Assembly: GCF_019649055.1 (NCBI RefSeq)
Contig: NW_026570303.1
Location: forward strand, 310,001 to 374,000
DNA from: Paramacrobiotus metropolitanus
Taxonomy: Eukaryota; Tardigrada; Eutardigrada; Parachela; Macrobiotidae
DNA length: 64,000 nt
Direction of reading: 5' to 3'
The position numbers and the translations under genes are program-made. The stretch's first letter is position 1. Every line of letters begins with the position of its first letter. Of this stretch, positions 49,961-60,885 are shown piece after piece. The notes beneath the pieces were generated by a model. It did no database searches. It was not told where the DNA came from and was given only the letters and a program-made list of their open reading frames with translations.

Positions 49961-51286
49961 ACCAAACTGGCGCCTAAAAAACCGCAAGAACAGCGTAGTG
50001 TTTTAAAACATAGCGCAGTTGCCGAGCGCGTTTCAAACAGACTACGAAACCTCCCACCCCCATTAGTACCAGAGGAACAGATTAATAGTAAATACTGGAA
50101 TCCTGGAGGCAACAGTAATTTAGAGAGGAAAAGAAACATTCCGGAAGTCAAAAGACCTTCAGATAGGATAAAAACCCCAAAAGTCTCCCCAGACACAAGC
50201 CTTGAAGAAAATCTGGAACGAAAATCTAGCGAGGACCTTATAAAAGTAGAAGAAAAGGAGGAGAATTTACACGAGACTGTGTTCATAGAGGACGTAGGTG
50301 AGGAAGAATCAGAAACAGAAAATCTTGAAGAGAATAAGTTGAAGGATAAAGAGGAGGATTTAGACTACGAAAATTTATCTTTAATTCAAAATAAAGTGGA
50401 AGACGACGATTTCAACGGTCAGGAAGAACTACAAAGAATGGCAGAGGGACCGAAGATTAAATTGCCCCCTCCGTTCTCAGCCGCTCCACACCAGGACGCG
50501 GAAACTTGGCTAGAATCTTACCTTAGATGTGCCGAGTCGTATGCGTGGGACGACGCCACAAAAGCAAGAAGATTTCCTGAAGTTTTAGCCGGTACCGCAA
50601 GAAAATGGATCAAAAATCGTCCACCTAATGGTGCAGCCGAATGGGATGCAGTAGAAACAGAATTTCTTAAAACTTTTGGAAAAGTCGGCACACCAGAGCA
50701 AGCCATCGATATGTTGATATCGAGGCAACAAGGAAACGATGAGGACTTTCGGACGTATTACTTTTCCATCCTGGATTTATGCAAACATGCCGACGCAAAT
50801 ATGGATCAAACAGAAATAGGATATTTCATTTTAAAAGGAATGAAGGACAAGCAAACAGCGATGCAGTTACGCATCATGGGCAAGAAGACACCGGAAAACA
50901 TTCTCCAAGTGGCCGAAGATTTGTATCCCGTAAAATACAGAACCCGAGAACAAAATTTGGAATCACCAGCAGTAACTTTAAGCCTGCCATTTGCAAATGT
51001 AGCCAAGAAGTGTTCCCCGCAAACCGATGCAATGGCGAAAAAAATTGACGACCTTTTAGAAACGATGAACAAAATTCTGAACGTGGAGTTTCCATTTGAT
51101 CCGGCCAACAGAAGAACAAGAAACAACTATACCCAAACAGAACGTGAACTGGAACAATCAAATGATCGTGAAGCAAGCTGTTATCATTGCGATACAGAAA
51201 GGCCAATGCACAACGTCTATCATCTTGAATTCGGCATCGATCAGTCATATCAAAAAGTGTCGCAGGCAAAAGTCCGTACCCCATAG
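49961..51286 (+). CDS. Gag-like capsid protein of the LTR element
   Basis: Open for 441 codons from a TGA at 49958-49960 to the stop at 51286. The first ATG in this frame is at 50438, which opens MAEGPKIKLPPPFSAAPHQD, the usual start of the retrotransposon capsid domain. This is followed by WLESYLRC, GTARKWI, AAEWDAVETEFLKTF and QGNDEDFRTYYFSIL. The 159 codons before that ATG are open, rich in Glu and Lys, and have the look of coding sequence. An ATG at 49957 starts a different, seven-codon frame. Near the C-terminus CYHC begins like a zinc knuckle but lacks the His and Cys partners at normal spacing. The product would form a capsid. Whether it starts at 50438 or upstream is not settled. Confidence 0.8.
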   Translation, partial: TKLAPKKPQEQRSVLKHSAVAERVSNRLRNLPPPLVPEEQINSKYWNPGGNSNLERKRNIPEVKRPSDRIKTPKVSPDTSLEENLERKSSEDLIKVEEKEENLHETVFIEDVGEEESETENLEENKLKDKEEDLDYENLSLIQNKVEDDDFNGQEELQRMAEGPKIKLPPPFSAAPHQDAETWLESYLRCAESYAWDDATKARRFPEVLAGTARKWIKNRPPNGAAEWDAVETEFLKTFGKVGTPEQAIDMLISRQQGNDEDFRTYYFSILDLCKHADANMDQTEIGYFILKGMKDKQTAMQLRIMGKKTPENILQVAEDLYPVKYRTREQNLESPAVTLSLPFANVAKKCSPQTDAMAKKIDDLLETMNKILNVEFPFDPANRRTRNNYTQTERELEQSNDREASCYHCDTERPMHNVYHLEFGIDQSYQKVSQAKVRTP

Positions 51287-52133
51287 TAAAAAAAAATATT
51301 TCGAAATAGTGAACGAAGCAGAAAATATATTATAAAATGCACCGTAGAACGAAAAGCAATAATTGTTAGTATATTCGTACCGTATAGTAAGAAAAGTTTT
51401 GAGCTTCAGTTTATTTTGTAAAAGACGTATGTATATACGTCTTCACTGTTGTTTTGTAATGATCTTGGGAATTCGAAAATTTATTTTCTGTATTTATTTT
51501 TGTTATTTATGACAACTGTACAATATTTGGATTTGAAATAGTGTATTGTATTCGTGGAAAGAGCGATGGTTGAGAAGCTTCTATATATTGATGAGCATAT
51601 ACCTTATCTGTTTTTATTTTTATATGGCAAACTTGCAGCTCGGTTTTCAGAACTTATCTTTCTTGAATTACTGGTCTGCCATGATGACTTAAAATTCGCA
51701 ATCTTTTGATAGGAATATTTTAATTGTTATGTTTTTTGTATCTAAGTCTTCTTTGTGTTTTGTTTTTGTAACAGCGCAATTTTTATCGTGTGAGCATTGT
51801 TTGTATGTGTTTGTTAACTTTACTTTTACCATAATATTTCTGCAAACCACCCCATTGCCACGATCGGAATGAATGGATTGTACGGATAACCTAAAGAATT
51901 GCGGAATAAAAATAATAATTTGTATTATTATGGAGTTATGTTTGAATTCTGTTTATCTATTTTCTAACCTATTATTCTTTAATTAACATTTCAAACTAGT
52001 TTTATTGAGCCCACTGCAATCTCTCTTAATCTCTTTTTATATGTCGTATAGTAACCGTATTTTTCTAGTCTATTTGTTAAATCTTCAAAGCCATTCTCAA
52101 ATCCCGTTTTGTTCGCCAGAGACGGCGAATTTC
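51287..52133 (+). other. Non-coding interior of the LTR element
   Basis: AT-rich sequence where pol would be expected. No frame longer than a few dozen codons and no reverse transcriptase or integrase motif. Confidence 0.7.
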
Positions 52134-52145
52134 AAAGAGGAGGAT

Positions 52146-52561
52146 TGTCACGATGACTCACATACATGAGGCCGCCACGTGCCCGTCAAGGTCAAACGCC
52201 AAGGACAATGCAGTCATAACTGCGTCATAATTACTCATTGTTACGTCATAATGACATCATAGGGATGACTCACGATCACATCCCAACCGGTCCCGATCCA
52301 TATATAAAGAGCCTATCAAAGGCATTCAATTCAGTCCAGTACTCATTCGAGTTGTTTTCAGTCTACTGAATAGCTAGCTTATAATATACTGTAGTGGGCA
52401 ATGGTCATTGATTAATAAAAGGTCATACACACCTGGTTGTTTTGGTTCGTTTGTAATTGATATTGATAATGGTCATCGTTGACCTTTCATTAGGGCTCAT
52501 ATACACACAACACTGTAAGTCACACACAGGTAAAAGAACTCGTCACACCATTGTTGTGACA
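52146..52561 (+). repeat. 3' LTR
   Basis: Identical to the 5' LTR except at 52466 (A for G). It follows the polypurine tract and is followed by the AAGG duplication. Confidence 0.93.
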
Positions 52562-52565
52562 AAGG

Positions 52566-55438
52566 CACTAAAAGCTGTGCGCGTTTGCTTTACTAGGTGA
52601 CTAGGTCCAAAGGCCAGAAAAAAGAATTCTTTTGATTTAGTGAGAAAGACAGCGCAAAGAGAACGAGTACAGCAAGAAAACCGTTTGCAACAGCCGCTAA
52701 AATTTTAAAGAATCAAGGCTCCTAATTACGCATTTTAAGGGCAGAAAAATGAAAACAACTGGCAGTCGGTCAGCCTTGACTGCAAATATTTGCAGCAACA
52801 GGAATATGGCACTTACGACCAAGACACAATTCCAGCAATCTAAATACCTGTCCGATGGTCACAGCGGCATATGTCGCAATCTGGCATAAAAGACTATTCG
52901 TAACATTCCCCAGATGCAAATCCGCTGGTGTAGTTATTGGCTTACAAGAATAACCGCTCCGCTAACTGGTACTTACAATGAGATGTTTATATAATTTGGT
53001 AAAAGTACGACCAAACAACCCTCTAAATATCAAAAATGGTTTGACTGTGACTATCTGGAGGCCTACAAAAATTAATAATTCTAGATCGTCTAGACCCACC
53101 AGTTCAACAGATCATCGACCCAACCCGTTTTATAAACAGTTTGCAGCTGATTTTGGAGCATTGATATAAATAACACAAGCCGTCACACCACAAACTGGCC
53201 TCCAAGTCTTTAACCAGTTGCGAACATTTAGCAACATGATAAAAATAATCGCCTGGGAAAGGAATGCTTATAGAAAGATACCAGATATTCTATAGGTTGA
53301 CCGTTTGCACAAAATTAATATCGTCTACAATTCTCCCCGTCGTGGAGGGAACTGGAAATATTTTCCTGGTTTGCGTATGTTTTTAAATTACTGCAGTATT
53401 CGATCGCTATGTGGCTTGAGTCTCTCGACTGGATATTTCTTATAAACGCAAAGTCCAACTTGAGCTTTGAGCAATATTTTCGAAAAGAAAGATTAATTTT
53501 ATCAAAATCTCACCCATATCCTTCTCTTGAATTGCAATAACTCAATGCACAGGGCACTGGTGTTGGCTGTATTGCCTTATAACGAGGACAAGCATAGTGG
53601 TTCTCGAAAGGGCACCTTTGTGACGCATGGCAACGTATGACAATGTCGTACTAGTGACCGATGTTAGATTTCATTACGTTTTTGTATTTAGCATTTTAGT
53701 TGCAATTTATTTAAAGAGCACGACGCTCAAGTCGTGACAACTTTATTATGCTGCGTGACAATAATTATTATAAGCTGTATTAATACGTACTTATAAACAT
53801 TTCTTAAAAGCCGGCACAAAACTACCCAAAAGTGTCGAAAATTAGCAACTGTAACGTAACACTGCAACTTGAACCTGTAAAATTTTTTGCCTTGCGCATA
53901 CGCTTTCGCCTGTACCCTGCGACTTACATGTTAGACATTCCTTTGTAGTACTGTTTGATTCTATACCTCGACGTTGCAATGTTTTGGGTCTGTGCTTTAG
54001 AATTTCAAGTGTTCTGCATCAAAAACATACCTACCAAGTATCAACTGAGACAAAACTTCTTTCTGCATTTCTACTTTCAAGAAACCCTGGAGTACATGAC
54101 AGTGGTCATGGAGGTATGTAACACACTATCTGGGCGACAAAACTAGCAAAAAACTAAACATTACAACAGCAAGAGCTCGTTAAAACTTTTGCGCTCCTTT
54201 GGGGGTCGATAAATCAGTCTGCAAGCTAACTGATCGCAGGCCCCAAAGCCGCGCGTTACATATCCATTTATTTGTTAAATTTTGGCTATAGCCCATCCAC
54301 ATAATAGAAAAACCTTGAAGACAATACTTTCAATGATTCAAAAGTGTTACTTTTCCAAATGATCTAACACCTTGTGCGCAGGTGATCGAATCGGACAGTG
54401 GAATTGATCGGTTTGTGAACGAACCGAAGTCGAGCAGTTCCGGCCACTCGTGTTGTGTGTGCAATAGGCGTGCATGCAAAAGCCTGTCAGCCAAAAACGA
54501 AGTCCCAACTCCCACACGTACACGTCACCATCGACTTTAATTCCGTCTATGGTTTAATCAAATATCGCACAAACCATCCCTACATAGATCTTCTTGATCA
54601 ACCCAAAACAGAACACTAATGAAAATTTGATACACAATGGTACCGTGGGCCCGACCCATCCTGTTTACATGTTCTTATATAAGATTTCTTAGCCCATACC
54701 ATCCGTTGCTCTGACACCTTGCCAAAACAAGCCTAAATTTTTAAATGCGGAATGTTTCACAGCTCGGGGCATTATTGCTTGCGGTGCAAAATACATTTTG
54801 TGGCTTATATTATGTATACTCTGTACTTCTATACTAACTGCGTAGGACCACAACCTAGGGTAGAGCTGAGGACCAAGATCGACTGACTTGCGATACTGCA
54901 GTTTGCCTGATTTTCTATAACAACGTTTGCTTCGTGAGAATCAGAAATTACATGTAGTATTACAAGCTACAGAAACACTTTATGTCTGGATTTATATATT
55001 CTGCACAATAATACGAATAGTTTCGTATGTAGATGTGGATCGACTTTTGATCTTACGTTAATACACGTTGGTATACCATTTTTATTAAACTCACACGGAA
55101 TACAAATATGTGAAAAAATTTATATAATAATTCTTGCATTTTATAAGATAATTCACTTAAAGGTCCTTTAAATCTTTACTCGCTTGGTGTTAGACAGAAG
55201 TCACAGAACGGACAACGTCTGATATCTATTCTTCTATGCGTGCCGCTTTTATGTAATGATACTCCAAATCACGGTGAACCAACCAACATTCGAATGACTC
55301 CTGGCGTTTAAAACAACTCACTTGTTGCCATGAAGCTGGAATCCTGATCCGGTGAGAAGCGGCAACCCGGGGAAAGTTTACAGTACCCGTCAACCCCGGC
55401 GTTATCAATTTGCAGAATAGTAGCTGCACCCTCATCCA
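52566..55438. other. Gene-free stretch before GPCR 6
   Basis: About 2.9 kb without a supported gene. Around 53830-53990 there are short matches to the 3' end and downstream flank of GPCR 5 (GTGTCGAAA with AGCAACTG; ACTGTTTGATTC with ACCTCGAC), possibly the last trace of another receptor copy. Confidence 0.4.
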
Positions 55439-55459
55439 GTGTCTATAAGGACGGGAAAA

Positions 55460-56570
55460 ATGAGCAGCAAAAGTTTTAACATAACCAATATATCCCACGG
55501 CTCCATGTCGCTGCCTGGAATGGTTTCCGCAACGGAACTGACTATCTGGATGTCTGTGCAATTTGGCACTGCTGGGATTGCATCCAGTCTCATGATTTTG
55601 CTATTATTAACGATGTGCCGACTGAAAAAATGGAAAAGTGGTTCCGGGATATTAATCCTCCACTCTGTCAGCCTCGACCTCCTCTACTGTCTGGTTGCCA
55701 CGCCTACAACCACACTGCCGGTTTATTTAACGCAAATGCGCATTGCATTCTCTTATCAATGTTCACCGGTATATTTCTTTGTCCTGGTCAACATGGGTAT
55801 AAGCAACTGGACGTGGGCAGTACTCGCACTAAACCGCTTCATCGCTATCATTCTGCCTCATCGTTATGCTGCATTCTCTTCCCGGCAGATATCGTTTGCT
55901 GCGCTGCTCTTTGCCTGGGTTCTGTCTATCGTCGTAATGCTTTCATCGACCAACGTTGTCCCGGGTTTAGTGTATGGCAGACACCCATCAATTGGCCATT
56001 GTGGAAGAGTTTCAGGGAAGGGAATCATTGCTGACGTGATGGTGGTATTCGGGAGTTACATTCCTGTTGCCATCGCGGGCTTTACATACGGAAGTTTGTA
56101 CGCCTTGCTTGGATTTCAACGATTAGGCTGGAATACCAATTTGCAGATGGATGGGTTGGAGCGGCGAACCCGGAAACGACGACTGGCCACTGTCAAAGCA
56201 CTATTTTTGTCGTTCATCCTGAACTGCATGACCATACCTGCTCCAGTTTTATTGTCTACGTATTTTACCACGGTATGGTCCAAGGATATCCGGTCATCGA
56301 TGTACTCGAGAACAGTGCAATTAGTGGCCTACGCTGCGAATCCGGTCAGAATTGAAATGACATTTATTGGTCTGATCACTGTATTTATGTCAATTTTTGT
56401 AGGTGATACTCTTCATTGTTGGGACGGAGTACAGAGCAGCACTGAAAACAGACGTTGAAAAATGCTTTGCTTTTTTACGAAAAAGAACGGTCAAAAGGAG
56501 CAAGGTCATTCCATCGCAAAGGACTGCTGGCGACTTGTCTCACCAAGCTCGTATCACAACTTCCAACTAA
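55460..56570 (+). CDS. Rhodopsin-like GPCR 6 (intact)
   Basis: Exon 1 runs 55460-56344 and exon 2 56403-56570, with a 58-nt intron (GTCAGA donor), about 350 aa. The start is MSSKSFNITNIS. The first TM is FGTAGIASSLMILLLLTMC. TM3 ends ALNRFIAIILPHRYAAFS, with N-R-F in place of D-R-Y. TM5 follows VVFGSYIPVAIAGFTYGSL, and TM6 is in ALFLSFILNCMTIPAPVLL. The intron splits the gene right after the NP of TM7, as in GPCRs 3 and 4, and exon 2 gives VILFIVGTEYRAALKTDVEK. All seven helices are in frame. This is the only intact member of the GPCR 3-6 subfamily here. The ligand is unknown; a chemoreceptor-type role is inferred from clustering. Confidence 0.85.
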
Positions 56571-56655
56571 TGCCAAAATCTGGATTTTTTGTGCCAAAGC
56601 TGTGTCTTCTCAATCTCTACTCTGCCTGAAGCACCATTTTACTTTATTGCGTGAA

Positions 56656-56730
56656 TGTTGACAAACTAACACCCACATAATGTTGACAAACTAACACCTA
56701 CATAATTCACACACACACACACACACACTT
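56656..56730. repeat. 24-bp tandem duplication followed by (AC)n
   Basis: TGTTGACAAACTAACACC is repeated twice in a 24-bp period, then a CA/AC dinucleotide run from about 56707 to 56728. It lies in the 3' flank of GPCR 6. Confidence 0.85.
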
Positions 56731-57161
56731 CCTTTAGTGTTTTTAGCTATTCAACTTTTACAGGGAAATCAGAAAGTGTTGTCTGGAGCTGCTCCATGAC
56801 TGCGAACTGCTTAATGTTTTACCCATTAGTAGAGCTCAGCCTAGTAAGATTAAATGGACAACCATCTAAAGATTGAATTATTTTAATGAAATCTGGCACA
56901 ATAATTAGCATCGAGCTACTCTGTATATGCTTCAGCAGATGCAACACGCAAACGAATAATTATTATTTCCGTAAAAGTGTAGTAACTAAACCGTTTGCAC
57001 TCAAATACCGTTGCAATAAACAAAAAACTATTGATACGACTGTCCTACTGTAATTTATCGTAGTCAGCACCGCCGCGGTGCGCAAAAAGAAAACACAGTC
57101 CCATTGAACCATATGACCACTGCAATGAAACTATCCAGAAACCATGTCTGCAAAGCGTGCT

Positions 57162-59327
57162 TCAGTCCTCAAAGCAGCCATCCAGTGCTGCGAAGGTAAT
57201 ACGGGTCAAAACAGCAATGTCCAGTTTGCGAAGATCCATCTGATTCCATCGCTGTGAAGTGTCATCAAGATGAAAAGAATTGAACCTGGATAGTGGATAC
57301 ATAAGGTTTCGTCGCATATTTCAGTATACCAAACAAAAAGTACCTGTAGTTGACGGTTAATTACAGAGTTTCTGGCAGATATTACGTCACTTACAGTTGT
57401 AGAAAAACCCGAATTCCGGTCCACTGTTCCGGATAGTTCAACGTTCGAACCCAGCGCGCATGCATCGCTGTGACCTTTTCGTGCACACTCGGACTGACGA
57501 CCGGGCAGTGGTCGTTCGCCGCTGCTAGAAGAATGCGGGTCTGCTCAGCGGGCGCATCCACGGAGCGAAAGCTAAGACAGGGAATGGTTAGTTGAACTTC
57601 AACCAGACACCTGCGTATCAGCGCTCTTTCAGAGTCCGGCAAACCCGGTACAGAATTTAGTATCAATCGCGCGGCTTTGGAGAATAACAGAGTCGCCGTG
57701 AAGTTGACCAGCATAAACTGCTCACACACCTCCATAAACTCCGATAAACCGTGGCATTCCCATGTTCGATTAAGAGCATCACGGCCAATGGTTAGAAATT
57801 CGTCAGTAATGCCATCCCGAGCGTTCTTCACCATGATTATGGGCAAACGGACGTCTTTGCGGACAAGTGTGGTTCTGATCATTCCCATTCTTGTGGCGAG
57901 ATCGAAGCCATCCTGAAAATGCTTCCCGTCCTCAGTGAGTGCCAGCGTGTGCGTGCGGGTAGAGATAACATGGTCCAGCGCACCACAAACAAAACATCAA
58001 TTGACAAAGCCGGAAAGCCGAACAGTACCATGTTTTCTTCACGGCGCGACTGGTTGTGCACCATCGATGAAACGAGCAATTCTGATATACAGAGTACTAC
58101 CACCTATGTTTATGACGCAACGCTAACCGCATTCTGCTTAGCTTCTTTAATGTATAAAGATTTCAATACTGAAACATCCAAGAAGGTATACCATACTGTA
58201 TGTACGTTAGTGCGCATAGATGCCGTTTCATAAAAATAAAAACCACCGTAACTTGCCTGCTCGTGCGTAACTGCGAATCCACATCCAGATAACGCAGAAC
58301 AGAAGCCAAAATAGAATGCGGCAGTTCGACGATGGACATTTCTTCAAAATCTGCAAAATGCACGTATCACGCAACATAAGAAATGCAAGATGGAAGTACT
58401 ATGTGAAAACCTTGTCACCCGATTCTTGTGCTAAAGTTATACTGCCAGCTGGAGCGCGCTCCACGGAGTCGCGTCGGTCAGTGGCTTTACTTTTAGGTTC
58501 TCCGTAAGATAGTCGTCGCACGATTTTTTCAACGAGTCTTCGTCCCAGAATATGCCGCTACTGTGCGCACTAGGAAGCACTTCGGCACATATGAAAATGA
58601 TGGTATCCGATTCTACTCGCACGAATACTCGACAACCGATATCGACGAAATAAACCCCATGCGGATGTCCGGGAGAATTACAAACAAAATGCATCTGGTC
58701 CACCGACATGTTTCGGACGAAGCGACAGTCAACATGACCCACATAATATACATCAGTGCTGTCCACTATCAATCGGCATGTGCGGGCTAAAAACGTCGGG
58801 ATAAAATCTACGTCTAGCAACATTTGCGCTCTGGGAAAGCTGATGACGTGTTTCCTGTACACGAACCCTGTGGTTCGTTCGAAGAAATTTTCCCCATCAT
58901 ACGGCATCGGCAACCGTTTGACGCAGTGGTTTCGATGTACCATAAACTGTGGGTTCATCCCATCAGAACTGTCACCCTGCAGACGCACAACGTAGAATGG
59001 CCAGGCCTTCTGGTCCACGATGGTACCCGGCCAGAACACTCTCGGATCAGCAGGGGTTCGCCGCAGCGCAACCTGAATCGAAGAACCCGCATCAGTTGGC
59101 GGAGATAACGGATAACGAAAACGGTGCGGCCAAAGATGGCTGGAATGAATCCACTGGGCACTGATGCTGTTGGCATCAAAGTCGATGTACAAGTAAGGCC
59201 CATCCAGGTCCTGTACGTACCCCAACCACCATTGCCCGTTATCACGCTGCACCAGCACGGTATTCCCGTAGTTTAGCTCACGGGAGCCCGAAAACAACTT
59301 ACGATGGTACAGAGTTGTCGCGTTCAT
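57162..59327 (-). CDS. F-box protein with Tudor-like N-terminus
   Basis: The start ATG is in a good context (CACCATGA). Exon 1 (59327 to about 58437) encodes about 296 aa. It begins with a Tudor/Agenet-like segment (VLVQRDNGQWWLGYVQDLDG, YIDFDANSISAQWIHSSHLW) and has a second such region further on. Exon 58350-58257 encodes an F-box (SIVELPHSILASVLRYLDVD) and ends with a GC donor (AG|GCAAGT). Exon 57912-57395 is about 172 codons, joined in phase to the last exon 57285-57162, which ends RITFAALDGCFED. The parts between 58436 and 58351 and between 58256 and 57913 are not resolved, and the F-box frame does not join exon 1 cleanly. F-box proteins recruit substrates to SCF ubiquitin ligases. The N-terminal part may bind the target. 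Gene model partly uncertain. Confidence 0.65.
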
Positions 59328-60151
59328 GGTGTAGAATAGTCCACACTATCAGCATACGGAAGAATCTGCGAGAAATCAAGACACAACAAAAAAGAAATTG
59401 TTGCTATCGTACCAATGAAAATAATTATTATGAAAAACGACGGCATAGCATGGCACGATTGTGAAAAAACTTAAAAACGTATGGCATTTTACGCATCGAT
59501 ACGAGATCGGCGATCGCTGTGACAGGTCAGAATGTGGGCTCCAGGGCTTGGCGAATGGCGAACCATACAGAACAGCCGAAACGCGACAGTCGTATAGCCC
59601 ACTTGCGCATTGTAAGTATCTGTATGTCTGTGCTAAAAGTTTCGGCCACAAGCGAAATTCCCACACGGTTCGCCTCCCGTGTATGGTTGAAATCAAATTG
59701 GTAAGTATAATATTAATACATCAACCGTCAAAATTTAATGGAAATTTAATATATAATGATGACGTGGGTCCGGTCAGTCTTATTTTCTTGCCTAATTTGC
59801 AACCCTCGGTGTGCATATTTCACGAGAACGGTAGCAGCGCAGTGAGTGGTACCTCTGTCGAATGACGGGAATGCAAAAACAAGCTGCTGTCTGCGGCAAT
59901 TTTAAGTTGCAGCGTTAATTCAGTATCCGCCCAGCTTATCAAAAGCAGCTTCAATTTTGTAAAAGCAGGAAATTACAAAAAAAGACATGTGCGTACGAGA
60001 AAAGCAAAAGGAATCTGCACGGTAAAAGTTGTAAATTCAAACGGCATTATTCGTAATTGCAAGACGAAGGTAGGTGAGCAATGACACAAACATAATCTGA
60101 ATTTCGGACATATTCGGCAACAACCCCCAGCTTCCCCCCCACACCCCAAAA

Positions 60152-60187
60152 CGATGTTGCCAAAATTTAAAGATTTTGGCAACATCG
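60152..60187. repeat. Perfect short hairpin
   Basis: The 15-nt arms CGATGTTGCCAAAAT and ATTTTGGCAACATCG are separated by 6 nt. It could be a terminator-like or transcribed hairpin, or a MITE core. Confidence 0.8.
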
Positions 60188-60555
60188 CAAGCTGCCTGCC
60201 AGAGCCATGCTGCCGAGCACGGCAAGTTTCCAAACGGGACGAAAAGGCCAGCCAGCCAATCATAATCGTTCAGTGACGTCATGAATTTTTAATTTTCGCC
60301 GACAGCATCAAAAACATTTATCGCCAGCAGCACGCCCTGAGTTTTCGCATCCGCTACATTAATAAGTCGACATAAGAGATTGGCGGATTGCCCGCTTGCG
60401 CATTATACCAGTTTCCAGTTTGTACGTATGTGCGTTCACTTTCAGTCACAACTCTCAAGCGAAATTCCCACACCATTGGCCTTCCGTGTATGGTTTAATC
60501 AACCATAATGCGCGGACCGTTAAAGTTACTAGTGCATTAGCGCTGCAACTTGTAT

Positions 60556-60735
60556 GTGTACAAATTACGCATGCATACATATAACTAACGTTAGAACCGC
60601 CTGAAAACTGGCTTGTATGTATGGGTCGGAACGTGTTCGAACGCGCTGGTGTGCGGCATGGCAAGCTACTTCGCATATACACATACAAGTAACCTATCCG
60701 ACTGCCAGTCGATGTTGAAAATTTATCGAATTTAA
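60556..60735. mobile_element. Solo end of the fold-back element family
   Basis: Homologous to the right arm (reverse complement) of the element at 2272-3041. The shared blocks in the same order are GCAACTTGTATGT, CATATAA, GCTGGTGTGCG, a CATGTTTAT-like block, and GACTGCCAGTC. Only one end is present. Confidence 0.6.
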
Positions 60736-60885
60736 ATTTTAATTGTCACATTTTTTAGTGTCATTTGAAGCACTAGGTTCTTGATGTTCACACCTGATTG
60801 TAGATCAGATCAATTCTGTAGCTTCTGATAAAGTTTAGTTTGTGGAATAGTTCTGCACCTTTTATTTCTAAAGTGTGTCAGTCAG

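Larger units (their letters stand above)
48597..52561 (+). mobile_element. LTR retrotransposon, gag-only, very young
   Basis: A 3965-bp element bounded by 416-bp direct repeats that begin TGTCACG and end GTGACA. It is flanked by a 4-bp target-site duplication AAGG (48593-48596 and 52562-52565). Its purine-rich AAAGAGGAGGA at 52134-52144 just before the 3' LTR is a polypurine tract. TTGGCGTGAAGGATGAAC right after the 5' LTR is a possible primer-binding site. The two LTRs differ at a single base (G at 48917, A at 52466), so insertion was recent. The interior carries a Gag-like frame but no protease, reverse transcriptase or integrase. The copy must therefore depend on a related element for transposition. 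Confidence 0.93.
59328..60885. other. Repeat-rich spacer
   Basis: No supported gene. About 59585-59735 and 60385-60535 are diverged direct copies (shared CAAGCGAAATTCCCACAC and CCGTGTATGGTT). A perfect hairpin lies at 60152-60187 and a fold-back-family end at 60556-60735. Confidence 0.5.
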
